Assembly (NCBI GenBank): GCA_965247245.1
Contig: CBDFGV010000003.1
Span: 3,038,001-3,102,000, forward strand
From: Tectiglobus sp965247245
GTDB lineage: Bacteria; Pseudomonadota; Alphaproteobacteria; Rhizobiales; Hyphomicrobiaceae
Direction: 5' to 3'
Length of the DNA stretch: 64,000 nt
The translations under genes were made by a program, and so were the position numbers. Under the pieces are notes generated by a model. The model had not been told where the DNA came from. It saw only the letters and a list, made by a program, of their open reading frames with translations, and did not search any database. Shown here piece after piece: positions 44,793 to 53,834 of the stretch. Numbering within the stretch: the first letter of the stretch is position 1; every line of letters starts with the position of its first letter.

Positions 44793-45770
44793 ATGAGTGA
44801 ACGTGATGCTGGACGGTTGTCTCTGCGAGCAATCGAAGTTCTGGTTGCTGTCGTTGAGGAAGGCTCTCTCGGTGGTGGTGCGCGACGGCTGGGCGCCAGC
44901 CCTTCATCGGTCAGCCAGCACATCACAAATCTGGAGGAGGCACTTGGTGCGCGGTTGATCGTTCGTACGGCAAGATCGTTCGTACTGACGCAAGCAGGAA
45001 AGCTGTTCTATCGCCGGGCACTCTCTATTCTCGACGAAATCGGCCGGGCGCGATCTGAGCTCGCGCGTCTCGATACCGGTGCAGTCAGAGAGCTTGCAAT
45101 TGCCGTGATCGAGGAAATGGAGGCCGACATCCTTCCGGCGATCGTCGACCAACTCGCCGATATCTATCCGAACTGCAACTTCGTCATGCGTGCCGGTCAC
45201 AGTCACAGCAACGTTGAGGCGCTCGAAGCACGCGCCGTGGATCTGATCGTAACGGTTGATGCCGACAATCTGCCAGACTGGGTAGAGCGCTGGGAAGTGT
45301 TGCACGATCCACTAGTTCTGGTAGTTGCCCGTTCACTTGGCTTTAGCGAAACACCAAGTCACGAGCAGCTGCTATCTGCACCAATGGTTCGCTTCACACG
45401 TGAACAATTGCTTGCACGCCAGATTGAAGCGCATCTGAGACGCGCCCGCTTGGCTCCGCCGCGCCGCTTCGAAGTCGAAACAAACCGTTCCATGTTAGCA
45501 ACCGTTGTCCGCGAACGCGGTTGGGCAGTGACAACGGCTCTCGGTGTTTTGAGCGCGCGGCGGTTTCATGGCGAGATCTCTGTTTGCCGCTTGATGTCTG
45601 CAACGCAGGCGCGGGTACTGACTCTATGCTCACGACGCGATGTATTGGGGGTACTACCCGAAGACATCGCGGACGCCATGCGGAACGCTCTGGCGGAGCT
45701 TGTGCTGCCGGCGGCACAAGAGCTGATGCCTTGGTTGGAGGGTACTTTTCGGATTCCAACTTCGCGATGA
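44793..45770 (+). CDS. LysR-family transcriptional regulator
   Basis: This regulator of about 325 residues has an N-terminal helix-turn-helix, 'LRAIEVLVAVVEEGSLGGGARRLGASPSSVSQHITNLEEAL' (shown as EGSLGGGARRLGASPSS and QHITNLEEALGARL), followed by a LysR substrate-binding domain. Start 44793 is preferred because the stretch before it does not look like protein. It is divergent from the MttB-family gene and upstream of the dimethylglycine-dehydrogenase-like gene, and may control both. The ligand is unknown. Confidence 0.88.
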   Translation: MSERDAGRLSLRAIEVLVAVVEEGSLGGGARRLGASPSSVSQHITNLEEALGARLIVRTARSFVLTQAGKLFYRRALSILDEIGRARSELARLDTGAVRELAIAVIEEMEADILPAIVDQLADIYPNCNFVMRAGHSHSNVEALEARAVDLIVTVDADNLPDWVERWEVLHDPLVLVVARSLGFSETPSHEQLLSAPMVRFTREQLLARQIEAHLRRARLAPPRRFEVETNRSMLATVVRERGWAVTTALGVLSARRFHGEISVCRLMSATQARVLTLCSRRDVLGVLPEDIADAMRNALAELVLPAAQELMPWLEGTFRIPTSR

Positions 45771-45884
45771 AGTTTTTCCGAATTTAGCGTTCGCCTTTTT
45801 CGCATCTGCCGACTTCAACTTGACCGCAAACCAAGGCGCGGGCCTCACTCTACAAGTAATCGCGCGGCTGGACGGAGTGACCGG

Positions 45885-48302
45885 ATGAAATCTCAAGCAA
45901 GGGCAGTTGTCATCGGTGGTGGCATTGGCGGGTGCAGTGCACTCTATCATCTGACCCAGGAAGGCTGGAGCGATGTCGTCCTAGTCGAGCGTGATGAACT
46001 AACGTCCGGAACAACCTGGCACTCAGCGGCACAGGTGACCAACTTCGGCGCCGTGCAGACCATGGTCGGCCTCAAGTCGCATTCAATCAAGCTCTACAAG
46101 GAGCTTGCCGCAGATCCGGACTATCCCGTGGGCTACCACCACGGTGATGGTGGTTTGCGGCTCGCGTCCGAAGACTGGCATATCGAAGGCTACAAGCACT
46201 TCATATCGATGGCCAAGGGAATGGGAGTCGACTTCGAGCTGCTTGATCCTGAGGAGTGCAAACGTCGCCACCCGTTGATCGCCACACATGGGATTGTCGG
46301 GGCACTATGGGATGCCGAAGACGGGGATATTGATCCGGCACAGCTGTGCCAGGCACTTGCACGACGTGCACGCAAGGCCGGTGCAGAAGTCTACCGCAAG
46401 ACACCCGTGACCGGGCTCACCGAAACGAGCGACGGTTGGATTGTTCACACCAACAGTGGCGATATTCGCTGCGAGCATGTGGTGAACGCCGGCGGTTATC
46501 GTTGCAATGAGGTTGCAGCGATGATGAATGTCGAACTGCCTGTGGCATCAATGGAGCACCAGTACTTCGTAACGGAGGAGATTTCCGAGCTAAGGGACCT
46601 TGGACATCGCGTCCCACTGATCCGCTGCCCAACCGATGACTTCTATCAGCGGCAAGAGAAGAACGGACTTCTGATCGGCTTCTATGAGCAGGATTGCCGA
46701 ACGTGGGGGCTCAACGGTATCGATCCAAACTTTACAATGGACCTCTGCCCGAACGATCTCGACCGGGTCTCAGATGTCATGGAGGGAGCGTTCGCACGCC
46801 TACCGTGCCTGACGGAGGCCGGTATCCATACGACTGTCAACGGTCCAATTACCTATACGCCGGACGGGCTGCCGTTGGTCGGACAAATGCCGGGCAAGCG
46901 AAACGCTTGGTGCATTACAGGTTTGCGCGCCGGGCTCGGTGAGGGCGGCGGCCACGGTTGGTTATTGGCCCAGCAGATGGTGCACGGCGAGGCGTGCTAC
47001 GACACGTGGTGCCTCGACCCGCGTCGGTTCACGGCATATGCCACAGTGGCGTACACTGCTCTCAAGGCGGTCGAGGACTACCAAAATGAGTTCCGGTTTC
47101 ACCGGCCGCACGAACATCGCCCGGCCGGGCGGCCAGCAAAGACGACACCACTGACCGATCAACTCAGAGCCTCCGGAGCTGCCTTCGGCGTTGTCAACGG
47201 CTGGGAACGCGTAACGTTCTTCAAGCCCTCGCCGGACTTCGAGGAGGAACACACGTTTCGTTTCGCCAACTGGCACGACGTTGTGGGACGAGAAATCAAG
47301 ACCCTGCAGGAACGGGCCGCGCTGATGGAAGTCTCCGGTTTCAACCGGTTCGAAATCACAGGAGAAGGCGCGCACGATTGGCTTGACACCATTGTATGTA
47401 GTCGTGTGCCGCGAGCTGAGAGTAAAGTCGGACTGACCTATTTTCTCAATGACCACGGTGATGTGAAGGGCGAAGCAACGCTGGCTAATCTCCCGAACGG
47501 ACGCATCTGGTACGGATCAGCTGCGGCGGCTGAGTACCATGACATGGACTGGCTAGTGGCGCACAACCCACCGTCCGGCGTCACTGTCAAAAGCTTGACG
47601 AACACGCATACGATTCTGGTCATCGCGGGCCCGAAATCGCGAGACATACTGTCTTCTGCTGTGCCTGACATTGACTGGTCCGACGCTGCCTTTCCTTGGC
47701 TTTGCTGTCGTTCCGTCCAGATCAACACCGCTCAGGTGATTGCTATGTCCGTCAGTTTTTCCGGCGAACTCGCATGGGAGCTGCACATTCCTAATGAGAG
47801 TTTAGTGGCTACGTACGAGAACCTGATGAATGCTGGTCAGCCTTACGGCATGGGTAAGTTTGGTCTCTATGCGACTGAGTCCATGCGGATTGAGAAGGGT
47901 TACCGTCACTGGAAGTCGGATTTGATCACTGAGTTCAATCCTTACGAGTCAAACCTGGGCCGCTTTGTAAAATGCGACAAGGCAGCCTTCGTTGGCAAGG
48001 CCGCCCTGGCTGCCCGAAGCAACCAGGCGCTGCGCAAACAATTCGTTTCGTTGGTGATCGACAGCGACGTTGCACCTGCGCATCCGGGAGACTCGATTCT
48101 ATCAGGGAACCATGTGGTTGGGACCGTAACCTCGGCGGCTTACGGCCACCGCGTCCAAGAGAACTTGGCAATGGGCTTTGTTGCGCCGGAATGTGCCGAT
48201 CTGAATACAGACCTGGACATCCTGGTGTGTGGTGAGCGGCTCAAGGCCCGCGTCGTGTCGGAGTGCCGGTACGATCCGAAGGGTGAACTCCTTCGCGCAT
48301 AG
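45885..48302 (+). CDS. Dimethylglycine/sarcosine dehydrogenase-like flavoprotein (FAD domain + GcvT domain)
   Basis: This 805-residue enzyme has an N-terminal DAO-type FAD domain with the dinucleotide motif 'VIGGGIGGCSALYHL' (residues about 10-24) and 'TSGTTWHSAAQVTNFG', whose His is the site of covalent FAD attachment in dimethylglycine dehydrogenases. The C-terminal about 380 residues form a GcvT-type folate domain ('MEVSGFNRFEITGEGAHDWL' as FNRFEITGEGAHDWL, 'SFSGELAWELHIPNE'). The family oxidatively demethylates dimethylglycine or sarcosine and passes the methylene group to tetrahydrofolate. With the MttB-family gene and ProVWX nearby, it fits stepwise betaine demethylation. Confidence 0.9.
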   Translation: MKSQARAVVIGGGIGGCSALYHLTQEGWSDVVLVERDELTSGTTWHSAAQVTNFGAVQTMVGLKSHSIKLYKELAADPDYPVGYHHGDGGLRLASEDWHIEGYKHFISMAKGMGVDFELLDPEECKRRHPLIATHGIVGALWDAEDGDIDPAQLCQALARRARKAGAEVYRKTPVTGLTETSDGWIVHTNSGDIRCEHVVNAGGYRCNEVAAMMNVELPVASMEHQYFVTEEISELRDLGHRVPLIRCPTDDFYQRQEKNGLLIGFYEQDCRTWGLNGIDPNFTMDLCPNDLDRVSDVMEGAFARLPCLTEAGIHTTVNGPITYTPDGLPLVGQMPGKRNAWCITGLRAGLGEGGGHGWLLAQQMVHGEACYDTWCLDPRRFTAYATVAYTALKAVEDYQNEFRFHRPHEHRPAGRPAKTTPLTDQLRASGAAFGVVNGWERVTFFKPSPDFEEEHTFRFANWHDVVGREIKTLQERAALMEVSGFNRFEITGEGAHDWLDTIVCSRVPRAESKVGLTYFLNDHGDVKGEATLANLPNGRIWYGSAAAAEYHDMDWLVAHNPPSGVTVKSLTNTHTILVIAGPKSRDILSSAVPDIDWSDAAFPWLCCRSVQINTAQVIAMSVSFSGELAWELHIPNESLVATYENLMNAGQPYGMGKFGLYATESMRIEKGYRHWKSDLITEFNPYESNLGRFVKCDKAAFVGKAALAARSNQALRKQFVSLVIDSDVAPAHPGDSILSGNHVVGTVTSAAYGHRVQENLAMGFVAPECADLNTDLDILVCGERLKARVVSECRYDPKGELLRA

Positions 48303-48518
48303 CAGTCGGAAACGGCTTGGCGAACACCGTATCGCGGTGTGGAGATCACCGAGAATGCCCGCAGTTTAACTAAAGCCGAATTGGTGCCGGCTTGTAACCA
48401 TCGCAGTACCGCGAACAACAGCTGACCGAGTGTCAGCAGTTGGCCAATCGAGCTTGGTCTACTAAGCGGACCAAGTCGGAGTATGAAGGACCAGCAACAT
48501 GTGACGGACCAATGATGG

Positions 48519-49016
48519 TCATTCATGCAAACGGTGAACTATCACATTGAGTTTCTCGTCTTCGGTCGGGGCCATGAAGTATGCGGTTATCGCATCGAAC
48601 TCAGATTCCGTCACAGCAAACTCGTGTGTCCCATCCTTGTTGCGCTGTCTCAAGCGCGCCTTACAAATTTCATCGGGGACATCCACGTAATGAAGCTCGT
48701 GCCTGACGCCCACATCGTCTGCAAGGCTACGCATCCATTGGCGCAGCCGGACAGTGTTTGCAGGAAAGTCCAACACCACAGAGACACCCTTGGCAAGGAG
48801 TTCTCTAATATGTTCGCCCATAGGCTCACGTAGACGTCCAGAGCATCGGATATAGTCATCTACGGTGTGTATCTCTCCAGGGAACAAATGCGATAGCCAA
48901 GCGTCTTCACTGATCTTGATTGTCACCGGGTTGGCCGCTAGTTGAGCCGCCAACGTCGATTTTCCGGCGGCAACTTTTCCGCACAGCAAATGAAGTGTGG
49001 GTGTGATGTCAGACAT
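48519..49016 (-). CDS. P-loop kinase-like protein (AAA_33 type)
   Basis: This small 165-residue P-loop protein has Walker A 'GKVAAGKST' (near residues 13-21), a Walker B-like 'VSVVLDFPAN' near 80-88 and an LID-like 'CKARLRQRNKDG' segment. Proteins of this type are annotated as predicted kinases or zeta-toxin-like ATPases and often phosphorylate small molecules or antibiotics. No antitoxin-like gene is next to it, so I do not call a toxin system. It stands alone between the flavoprotein gene and a broken methyltransferase gene. Confidence 0.72.
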   Translation of the reverse strand: MSDITPTLHLLCGKVAAGKSTLAAQLAANPVTIKISEDAWLSHLFPGEIHTVDDYIRCSGRLREPMGEHIRELLAKGVSVVLDFPANTVRLRQWMRSLADDVGVRHELHYVDVPDEICKARLRQRNKDGTHEFAVTESEFDAITAYFMAPTEDEKLNVIVHRLHE

Positions 49017-49100
49017 TGTATCCCCATATCGCTTGTAGCGAATTGTCAGTCAAACACTGGGCCAGTCAGATTAGTTCGTCGATCCAACCAGATACCTAAT

Positions 49101-49736
49101 CTAGTACAATCGTCTGGCCAACAAAGTCGCGGCGGGTCCTTGAGTTGGAACTTTGCGCACATCAAACTCGCCGGACCTTTGGAGGTTATCGGTTACCTAT
49201 TTGCAGGATAGAAACCGACCGGTTCCGCGCCAAGTCACTGCTAGCCGCATCAGTCGATCTGCTAGGTTTCGCGAGGGCTTTTGAGCGCAGAAGGCGAGGC
49301 AGAGCACGCCCCTGTGTCGGACCACACGACTAAGCTCTCGCAACGCCAATTCTACATCCTGGACAGTTTCGAGAGCCCAAGCGCAGGTCACAATGTCAAA
49401 CGTTCTAGATTCGAAAGGCAGCCCTTCGAGCCGCCCGTTAACCTGGCGATCATTCGTATCAATGCAGAACTCCAGCATCGCCTGGGAGGGATCGAGAAGT
49501 GTAACTTGCGCTGGCGACATACCCTCCGCAATCAAGGAACGAGCAAACGTGCCAGTGCCACAGCCGACATCGAGCAAGTTCGTATCGGCGGTCACAAGAA
49601 CTCTGACCATCCCCTCAAGCGCAGCTTGCGCCTCGCCGCCGGCAAATCGGAGCCAGCGACGGTGGAGTTTGTCTTAATCTGCAGCGATCCGGTCGTAGGT
49701 CCGGGCGAGATCATGATTGAGAGATGCAGATATCAT
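49101..49736 (-). pseudogene. Class I SAM methyltransferase, interrupted by two in-frame stop codons
   Basis: Read from ATG 49736 the frame encodes a methyltransferase-11-like protein of 211 residues, broken by TAA at codon 21 (49674-49676) and TAG at codon 180 (49197-49199), with no frameshift. The N-terminal piece 'LNHDLARTYDRIAAD' fits the standard start of this family. The middle carries motif I 'LDVGCGTGTFARSL' and 'LEGLPFESRTFDIVTCAWAL' (as FDIVTCAWALE). After the TAG the same frame continues with 'SGEFDVRKVPTQGPAATLL' and ends at a natural stop. The preserved frame across both stops argues for recent inactivation, sequencing error or readthrough. Most likely it is a young pseudogene. 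Confidence 0.78.
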
Positions 49737-49793
49737 CTGGTTCACTTGGCAATTGTTCTTGGCCTTGGCGATGCACTCAGGCGAAAGCTGTCA

Positions 49794-50444
49794 TCAAGCG
49801 ATAAGCCTGCGCGGCGCGAACAGCCTGGATATTGTGAGTTCTGCAACAGTGAGATTGAGGCCCCATGCCGTGATCATCAGGCCGTCTCGCGACAAGCCTA
49901 GGGGCTCGGTGCCAATGACAGCCATCCAGCCAAGACCGAGAAGCGCCTGCGTGGAAGCACCTTGGCCGATCGCGTAAGCCCGGATCATTGAGGCGCCGTG
50001 CGCGTGCAAATCCTGCGCCCGAATGGCCATGATAGCCCAGGCAATCAGGCTACACATCGCAATGCCCAGAATGATCCTCACGCTATAAAGTAGATGACCC
50101 TGAAGTTCTGCTGGGAACGCAAAGAAATGCGTCATCCAGAGCCCGGTCAGTGCGCTTATGCAGCCTACAGCTGCTACTACCCGGCCGCACTTGCGATGCA
50201 GGTTTGGATGGTAGCGCCTTATGCTCGGCAGGAACTGCAATCCACCCAGCAGACAGAACAAAAAGCTGCTTAGGATGTGCAGAACAATCGGCAAAGGGTG
50301 CGTGAGCGCGCGGGCGTTCGCTGGCATGATCGCAACTCCGCCTAACAACTCGGCAACGCGGAACAATCCGCCAAAGGTTGGCACGAATGAGTAAATCAGG
50401 ATAATCGTGAGGATCATCCATTCTCTGAAACTGATAGATCTCAT
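49794..50444 (-). CDS. DUF2306 family membrane protein
   Basis: This 216-residue integral membrane protein has about six hydrophobic helices. Its layout, with 'HPLPIVLHILSSFLFCLLGGLQFLP' (as HILSSFLFCLLGGLQF), 'HRKCGRVVAAVG', 'LTGLWMTHFF' and 'AIRAQDLHAHGASMIRAYAI' (as HGASMIRAYA), matches DUF2306. That family's conserved histidines suggest haem or redox links, but no function is established. It lies between an intact and a broken methyltransferase gene on the same strand, about 36 bases from the intact one. Confidence 0.78.
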   Translation of the reverse strand: MRSISFREWMILTIILIYSFVPTFGGLFRVAELLGGVAIMPANARALTHPLPIVLHILSSFLFCLLGGLQFLPSIRRYHPNLHRKCGRVVAAVGCISALTGLWMTHFFAFPAELQGHLLYSVRIILGIAMCSLIAWAIMAIRAQDLHAHGASMIRAYAIGQGASTQALLGLGWMAVIGTEPLGLSRDGLMITAWGLNLTVAELTISRLFAPRRLIA

Positions 50445-50480
50445 TTTGCAACTCTCGGTGTTATTGCCTTGCGCCTGGCG

Positions 50481-51125
50481 TCAAGGATCGGCACGGCGCG
50501 CAACAACGAACGGGTTCGACCGGCTTGCACCGAGGTAGGCGGATTGCTCGACCATAAATCCTGCAGTGCGCAGATGCTGATGAAGATCGCTGTCGCTCAG
50601 AAGCGTTACGCGGGGAGCCATACCGACCGCGGTGAGCGCAGCAACAAAGGCACGTGTAACGGCAGACCGGTTCTTCAAACACTCCGTTTTAGTGATGAAC
50701 AGTCCGCCTGGTTTCAGCTGAGCACGGATACGTTCCAGAACTTTCGGTACATCTTCGATCAGATGCAGAAGACTGAAGGCGCAAATCACATCGAAAGGAT
50801 GACCTTCGATCAGGTCCGCAGCATCAGCCTGTCGAAAACTAAGGTTGGAAGGCCCATTTGGTCCAAGCTTTGAGCGCGCGATATCAATCATCCCGCGCGA
50901 GACGTCCGTCGCTGTCAAGTGCGCAATATGAGGGGCAAGTTGCAACGCGGTGCTTCCCGTCCCGCAGCCAATCTCGAGGACTCGATCGGTTGTGCTCAAA
51001 AGTACTTGAACGCGTGACAGTTTGGCTTTGTAGGCGACCGGATCAGCAATCCGCTGTCGCGCATACCTTGGAGCAACTTTGTCCCAAAACTTGGCGGTGG
51101 GATTGTCTAGACTTGTTGATCGCAT
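50481..51125 (-). CDS. Class I SAM-dependent methyltransferase
   Basis: This 214-residue cytosolic methyltransferase begins 'NPTAKFWDKVAPRYA', carries motif I 'VLEIGCGTGSTALQL' near residue 50, then 'LTATDVSRGMIDIA', 'FDVICAFSLLHLI' and 'LKPGGLFITKTECL'. The C-terminus is complete. It has the methyltransferase-11/UbiE-like fold; the substrate is unknown. Start 51125 is chosen because AAGGAG lies about 9 bases upstream. It is divergent from a LysR regulator gene with 89 bases between them, so that regulator may control it together with the DUF2306 gene. Confidence 0.87.
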   Translation of the reverse strand: MRSTSLDNPTAKFWDKVAPRYARQRIADPVAYKAKLSRVQVLLSTTDRVLEIGCGTGSTALQLAPHIAHLTATDVSRGMIDIARSKLGPNGPSNLSFRQADAADLIEGHPFDVICAFSLLHLIEDVPKVLERIRAQLKPGGLFITKTECLKNRSAVTRAFVAALTAVGMAPRVTLLSDSDLHQHLRTAGFMVEQSAYLGASRSNPFVVARRADP

Positions 51126-51214
51126 GGTTCGCTTCTCCTTTTCGGAGGGCGGTATATCCATACGCAAGAGAATAGCATATTGCCCAAATTCCTATACTTG
51201 ATATACGTGCATGC

Positions 51215-52123
51215 ATGAACTGGGATGCCATTTCTTTTGACTGGAACCAAGCGCGAGCGTTCCTTGCGACGGTCGAGGAAGGATCGTTCAGCGGCGCCGC
51301 GCGGGCACTCAAATCCACTCAGCCAACAATCGGCCGGCAGATTTCCGAACTGGAAGCTAACCTCGGTGTCACTCTCTTTGAACGTAGTGTGAGGGGACCA
51401 TCGCTTACCGAGGCAGGTCGTGATCTCCTGCACTATGTCCGTGCCATGGGCGATGCTGCGACGTCGATCTCGATGGCTGCAGAGGGTCACTCGCATGAGG
51501 TGAGCGGCGAGGTGTCTATCACAGCGACAGACTTGTTATCTGCCCAGATCCTGCCCGCAATCCTCGCACCGCTGCGTCAGTCATCACCAGGCATTCGCAC
51601 GCGTATCATTTCCTCGAACGATATACAGAACTTGCTCCAACGTGATGCGGATATTGCCATCCGGCATGTTCGCCCAAGTCAACCCGAGCTGATCGCACGC
51701 CATGTCGGCGACTTTCGCGCCAGCCTTTATGCGGCCACCGCATATCTTGACCGCGCCGGGCGGCCGCGCAATGCCCGTGAGATCGCCGATCATGATTTTG
51801 TTGGTAACCCGGATCCAGATCGCCTGTTAGCGCCACTACACAACCAAGGGATACCATTGCGGGCTGAGAACTTCGTGATGACAAGCGACAGTGGCGTCGT
51901 CGTGTGGGAGCTCTTGAAACAAGGCAATGGCATCTCAATGTTGCCAGAAGCGCTTTGTGATCCTGAGCCAGGCCTAGAAAAAGTACTGCCAAGTCTTGCA
52001 TCATTTGAGTTTCCGATTTGGTTGGTTGCTCATAGAGAGCTTCAAACCAGCCGGAGGATCAGGATTGTCTTCGATCAGCTTGTTCGAGGGCTGAGTGAAG
52101 CTGCGAAGCAAGTTAGGGATTAA
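51215..52123 (+). CDS. LysR-family transcriptional regulator
   Basis: This 302-residue regulator has the helix-turn-helix 'EGSFSGAARALKSTQPTIGRQISELEANLGVTLFERS' (shown as EGSFSGAARALKSTQPTIG and QISELEANLGVTLFERS), followed by a full effector-binding domain. It is divergent from the methyltransferase-DUF2306 genes. A spaced inverted repeat, GTATATC (51152-51158) and GATATAC (51200-51206), lies in the shared intergenic region and may be part of its site. Confidence 0.88.
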   Translation: MNWDAISFDWNQARAFLATVEEGSFSGAARALKSTQPTIGRQISELEANLGVTLFERSVRGPSLTEAGRDLLHYVRAMGDAATSISMAAEGHSHEVSGEVSITATDLLSAQILPAILAPLRQSSPGIRTRIISSNDIQNLLQRDADIAIRHVRPSQPELIARHVGDFRASLYAATAYLDRAGRPRNAREIADHDFVGNPDPDRLLAPLHNQGIPLRAENFVMTSDSGVVVWELLKQGNGISMLPEALCDPEPGLEKVLPSLASFEFPIWLVAHRELQTSRRIRIVFDQLVRGLSEAAKQVRD

Positions 52124-52217
52124 GTGGTCCACGACTCCCGCGACTAGCCGAGTTGCACCTTATCGCTGTGTCCTACCTCAAGCCGGTAAGCCGCTTCACG
52201 ATCGATCTCTAAGCCCA

Positions 52218-52244
52218 TGTCACAAGTTGCCCCTCTCAATCGTC
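52218..52244 (+). promoter_or_regulatory. ECF41-type promoter
   Basis: TGTCACA (52218-52224) and CGTC (52241-52244) are separated by 16 bases, matching the -35 and -10 elements known for group ECF41 sigma factors. The pair lies 42 bases upstream of the carboxymuconolactone-decarboxylase gene, which overlaps the ECF41 sigma gene, so this is probably an autoregulated promoter. Confidence 0.8.
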
Positions 52245-52285
52245 ACAAAGCAAATGGTTTCTATTGACGAGAGAGGACAACAATC

Positions 52286-52717
52286 ATGGGCAATCCGAAA
52301 CCGGTCATTCACGAACAGCAAATCCCCGAAGTTTTCACTTCGGTGGTGGAGGTGCATCAAGCTCTTGAGGAACAAGGCTTGGACCGTGCACTCCATCATT
52401 TGGTGCAGCTTCGCGCCTCGCAGATCAATCGCTGCGGTTATTGCGTGATGATGCACATCAAGGAAGCGCGAAAGGATGGCGAGACAAACCAACGACTGGA
52501 CCGGGTAATCGTCTGGGACCAAGTCAATGACTTCAGCGAGCGGGAGAAGGCCGCGCTGGCGTGGACAGACGCGCTGACGACATTAAACCCCAAGATTGAC
52601 CGGGGTCTCCTCAGAGCGCAGCTTCGACTGTACTTCTCTGAAACAGAAATTAGCTTGTTGACGGCAGCGATCGGGGTGATCAACTTTTGGAACCGCATCA
52701 ATGTCTCGAAGCACTGA
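52286..52717 (+). CDS. Carboxymuconolactone decarboxylase/AhpD-like protein (ECF41 partner)
   Basis: This 143-residue alkylhydroperoxidase-D-like protein has the redox motif 'CGYCVMMHIKEA' (CxxC followed by His, near residues 52-63), preceded by 'LVQLRASQINR'. The pattern suggests peroxide or thiol redox activity, not true decarboxylation. Its 3' end overlaps the sigma factor gene by 17 bases. Group ECF41 sigma factors are known to sit beside genes of this kind and to drive them. An ECF41 promoter motif lies just upstream. Confidence 0.88.
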   Translation: MGNPKPVIHEQQIPEVFTSVVEVHQALEEQGLDRALHHLVQLRASQINRCGYCVMMHIKEARKDGETNQRLDRVIVWDQVNDFSEREKAALAWTDALTTLNPKIDRGLLRAQLRLYFSETEISLLTAAIGVINFWNRINVSKH

Positions 52718-53606
52718 TATGACTGAATGCGACCCAACAGCAACCTTTGAAAAGGCAAGGCCGGCTCTGCTGGGTCTCGCCTATCGCATGCTCGGATCGT
52801 TGGCAGACGCTGAGGATGCCGTGCAAGACACTTTCATCAAATGGTCAAGCGCCGATCAAGCAAAAATTGACAATCAGCGCGCTTGGCTGACAACCACGTG
52901 CACGCACCGCTGCCTGGACATCCTGCGGGCTGCTCACCGCACACGAGTCAATTATGTCGGAGCGTGGCTGCCTGAGCCAATCCACACTCAAGTCGACAGG
53001 GATATTGATGGTGAACTCGATCTGGCCGACTCTTTGAGTACGGCATTTCTATTGCTGCTTGAGCGCTTATCCCCGAAAGAGCGAGCAGCCTTTCTACTGC
53101 ATGAGGTTCTTGATCAGTCTTACACAGAGATTGCTGCAACCTTGGGCATGCGAGAAGCAGCATGCCGCAAATTGGTATCTCGAGCGAAGTCGAACATTAG
53201 TCACGGTGAAGCAAAATATTCTGCGCTTCCCGAACATCAAGAACGTCTTCTCGAAGCGTTTCGAAAGGCTGTTACGACGGGCGCAATCGCCCCGTTAGAG
53301 AGTCTTCTTGCGAGCGATATTCAATTGCGAGCAGACGGAGGCGGTAAGGTGCCCGCTGCTCTGAACATTATTAGAGGCACCAAAGACGTCTTGGCATTTG
53401 TTGCCAAAGGGCTGCGAAAGTACTGGCGCGATTACGAACTCGCTCCAGCATATCTCAATGGCACGCACGGGTTCACTGTCAAGCATCAGGAAACAATCGT
53501 AGCTGCCGTATCATTCGCCTATGACGCCACTGGCAAAGCAACAGGCATCTACATCATGCGCAACCCAGATAAGCTCGGAAAAACCACCGAAGTTGCGATT
53601 GAGTAA
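52701..53606 (+). CDS. sigJ: ECF41-group RNA polymerase sigma factor with SnoaL-like C-terminal domain
   Basis: This 301-residue sigma factor has region 2 ('LAYRMLGSLADAEDAVQDTF') at about residues 25-45 and region 4 ('LLERLSPKERAAFLLHEVLD', 'EIAATLGMREAACRKLVSRA') at about 120-165. A SnoaL_2-type domain spans about 180-295. The three group hallmarks are present: WLPEP (89-93), DGGGK (about 212) and NPDKL (about 288-292). In ECF41 proteins the C-terminal domain controls sigma activity in place of an anti-sigma factor. An alternative start is ATG 52719. Confidence 0.92.
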   Translation: MSRSTDMTECDPTATFEKARPALLGLAYRMLGSLADAEDAVQDTFIKWSSADQAKIDNQRAWLTTTCTHRCLDILRAAHRTRVNYVGAWLPEPIHTQVDRDIDGELDLADSLSTAFLLLLERLSPKERAAFLLHEVLDQSYTEIAATLGMREAACRKLVSRAKSNISHGEAKYSALPEHQERLLEAFRKAVTTGAIAPLESLLASDIQLRADGGGKVPAALNIIRGTKDVLAFVAKGLRKYWRDYELAPAYLNGTHGFTVKHQETIVAAVSFAYDATGKATGIYIMRNPDKLGKTTEVAIE

Positions 53607-53834
53607 TGAGTTTAATCGACAGCTCGGATTAAGGACCAGGCGTAGTTTCCAGAATACTTGTGATCTTCCAAGGAACTGGCTTCGCAACATGACGGGAGGA
53701 TACTTGCAAGCAGTAGAGTGTCTCGCGCACTGTCCGGTCCGTCAGTCTCACACAAATTAGCCGTGATAGGAAAGTTCCCAAGCATGGACGAGCCGGACGC
53801 TTGGAACGCCTCTCAGGTGTATCAGGACTTCCTG

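Noticed and set aside
48519..49016. Zeta-toxin-type toxin-antitoxin system
   Set aside because: The P-loop protein fits a generic small kinase and no antitoxin-like gene is adjacent.
49197..49199. Pyrrolysine decoding of the TAG in the broken methyltransferase, prompted by the MttB-family gene nearby
   Set aside because: No pylT, pylS or pylBCD gene is in the window, the MttB homologue has no in-frame TAG, and the same gene also has a TAA.
49281..49901. Plus-strand open frame of about 206 codons
   Set aside because: It runs antisense to the methyltransferase pseudogene and the end of the DUF2306 gene and shows no domain.
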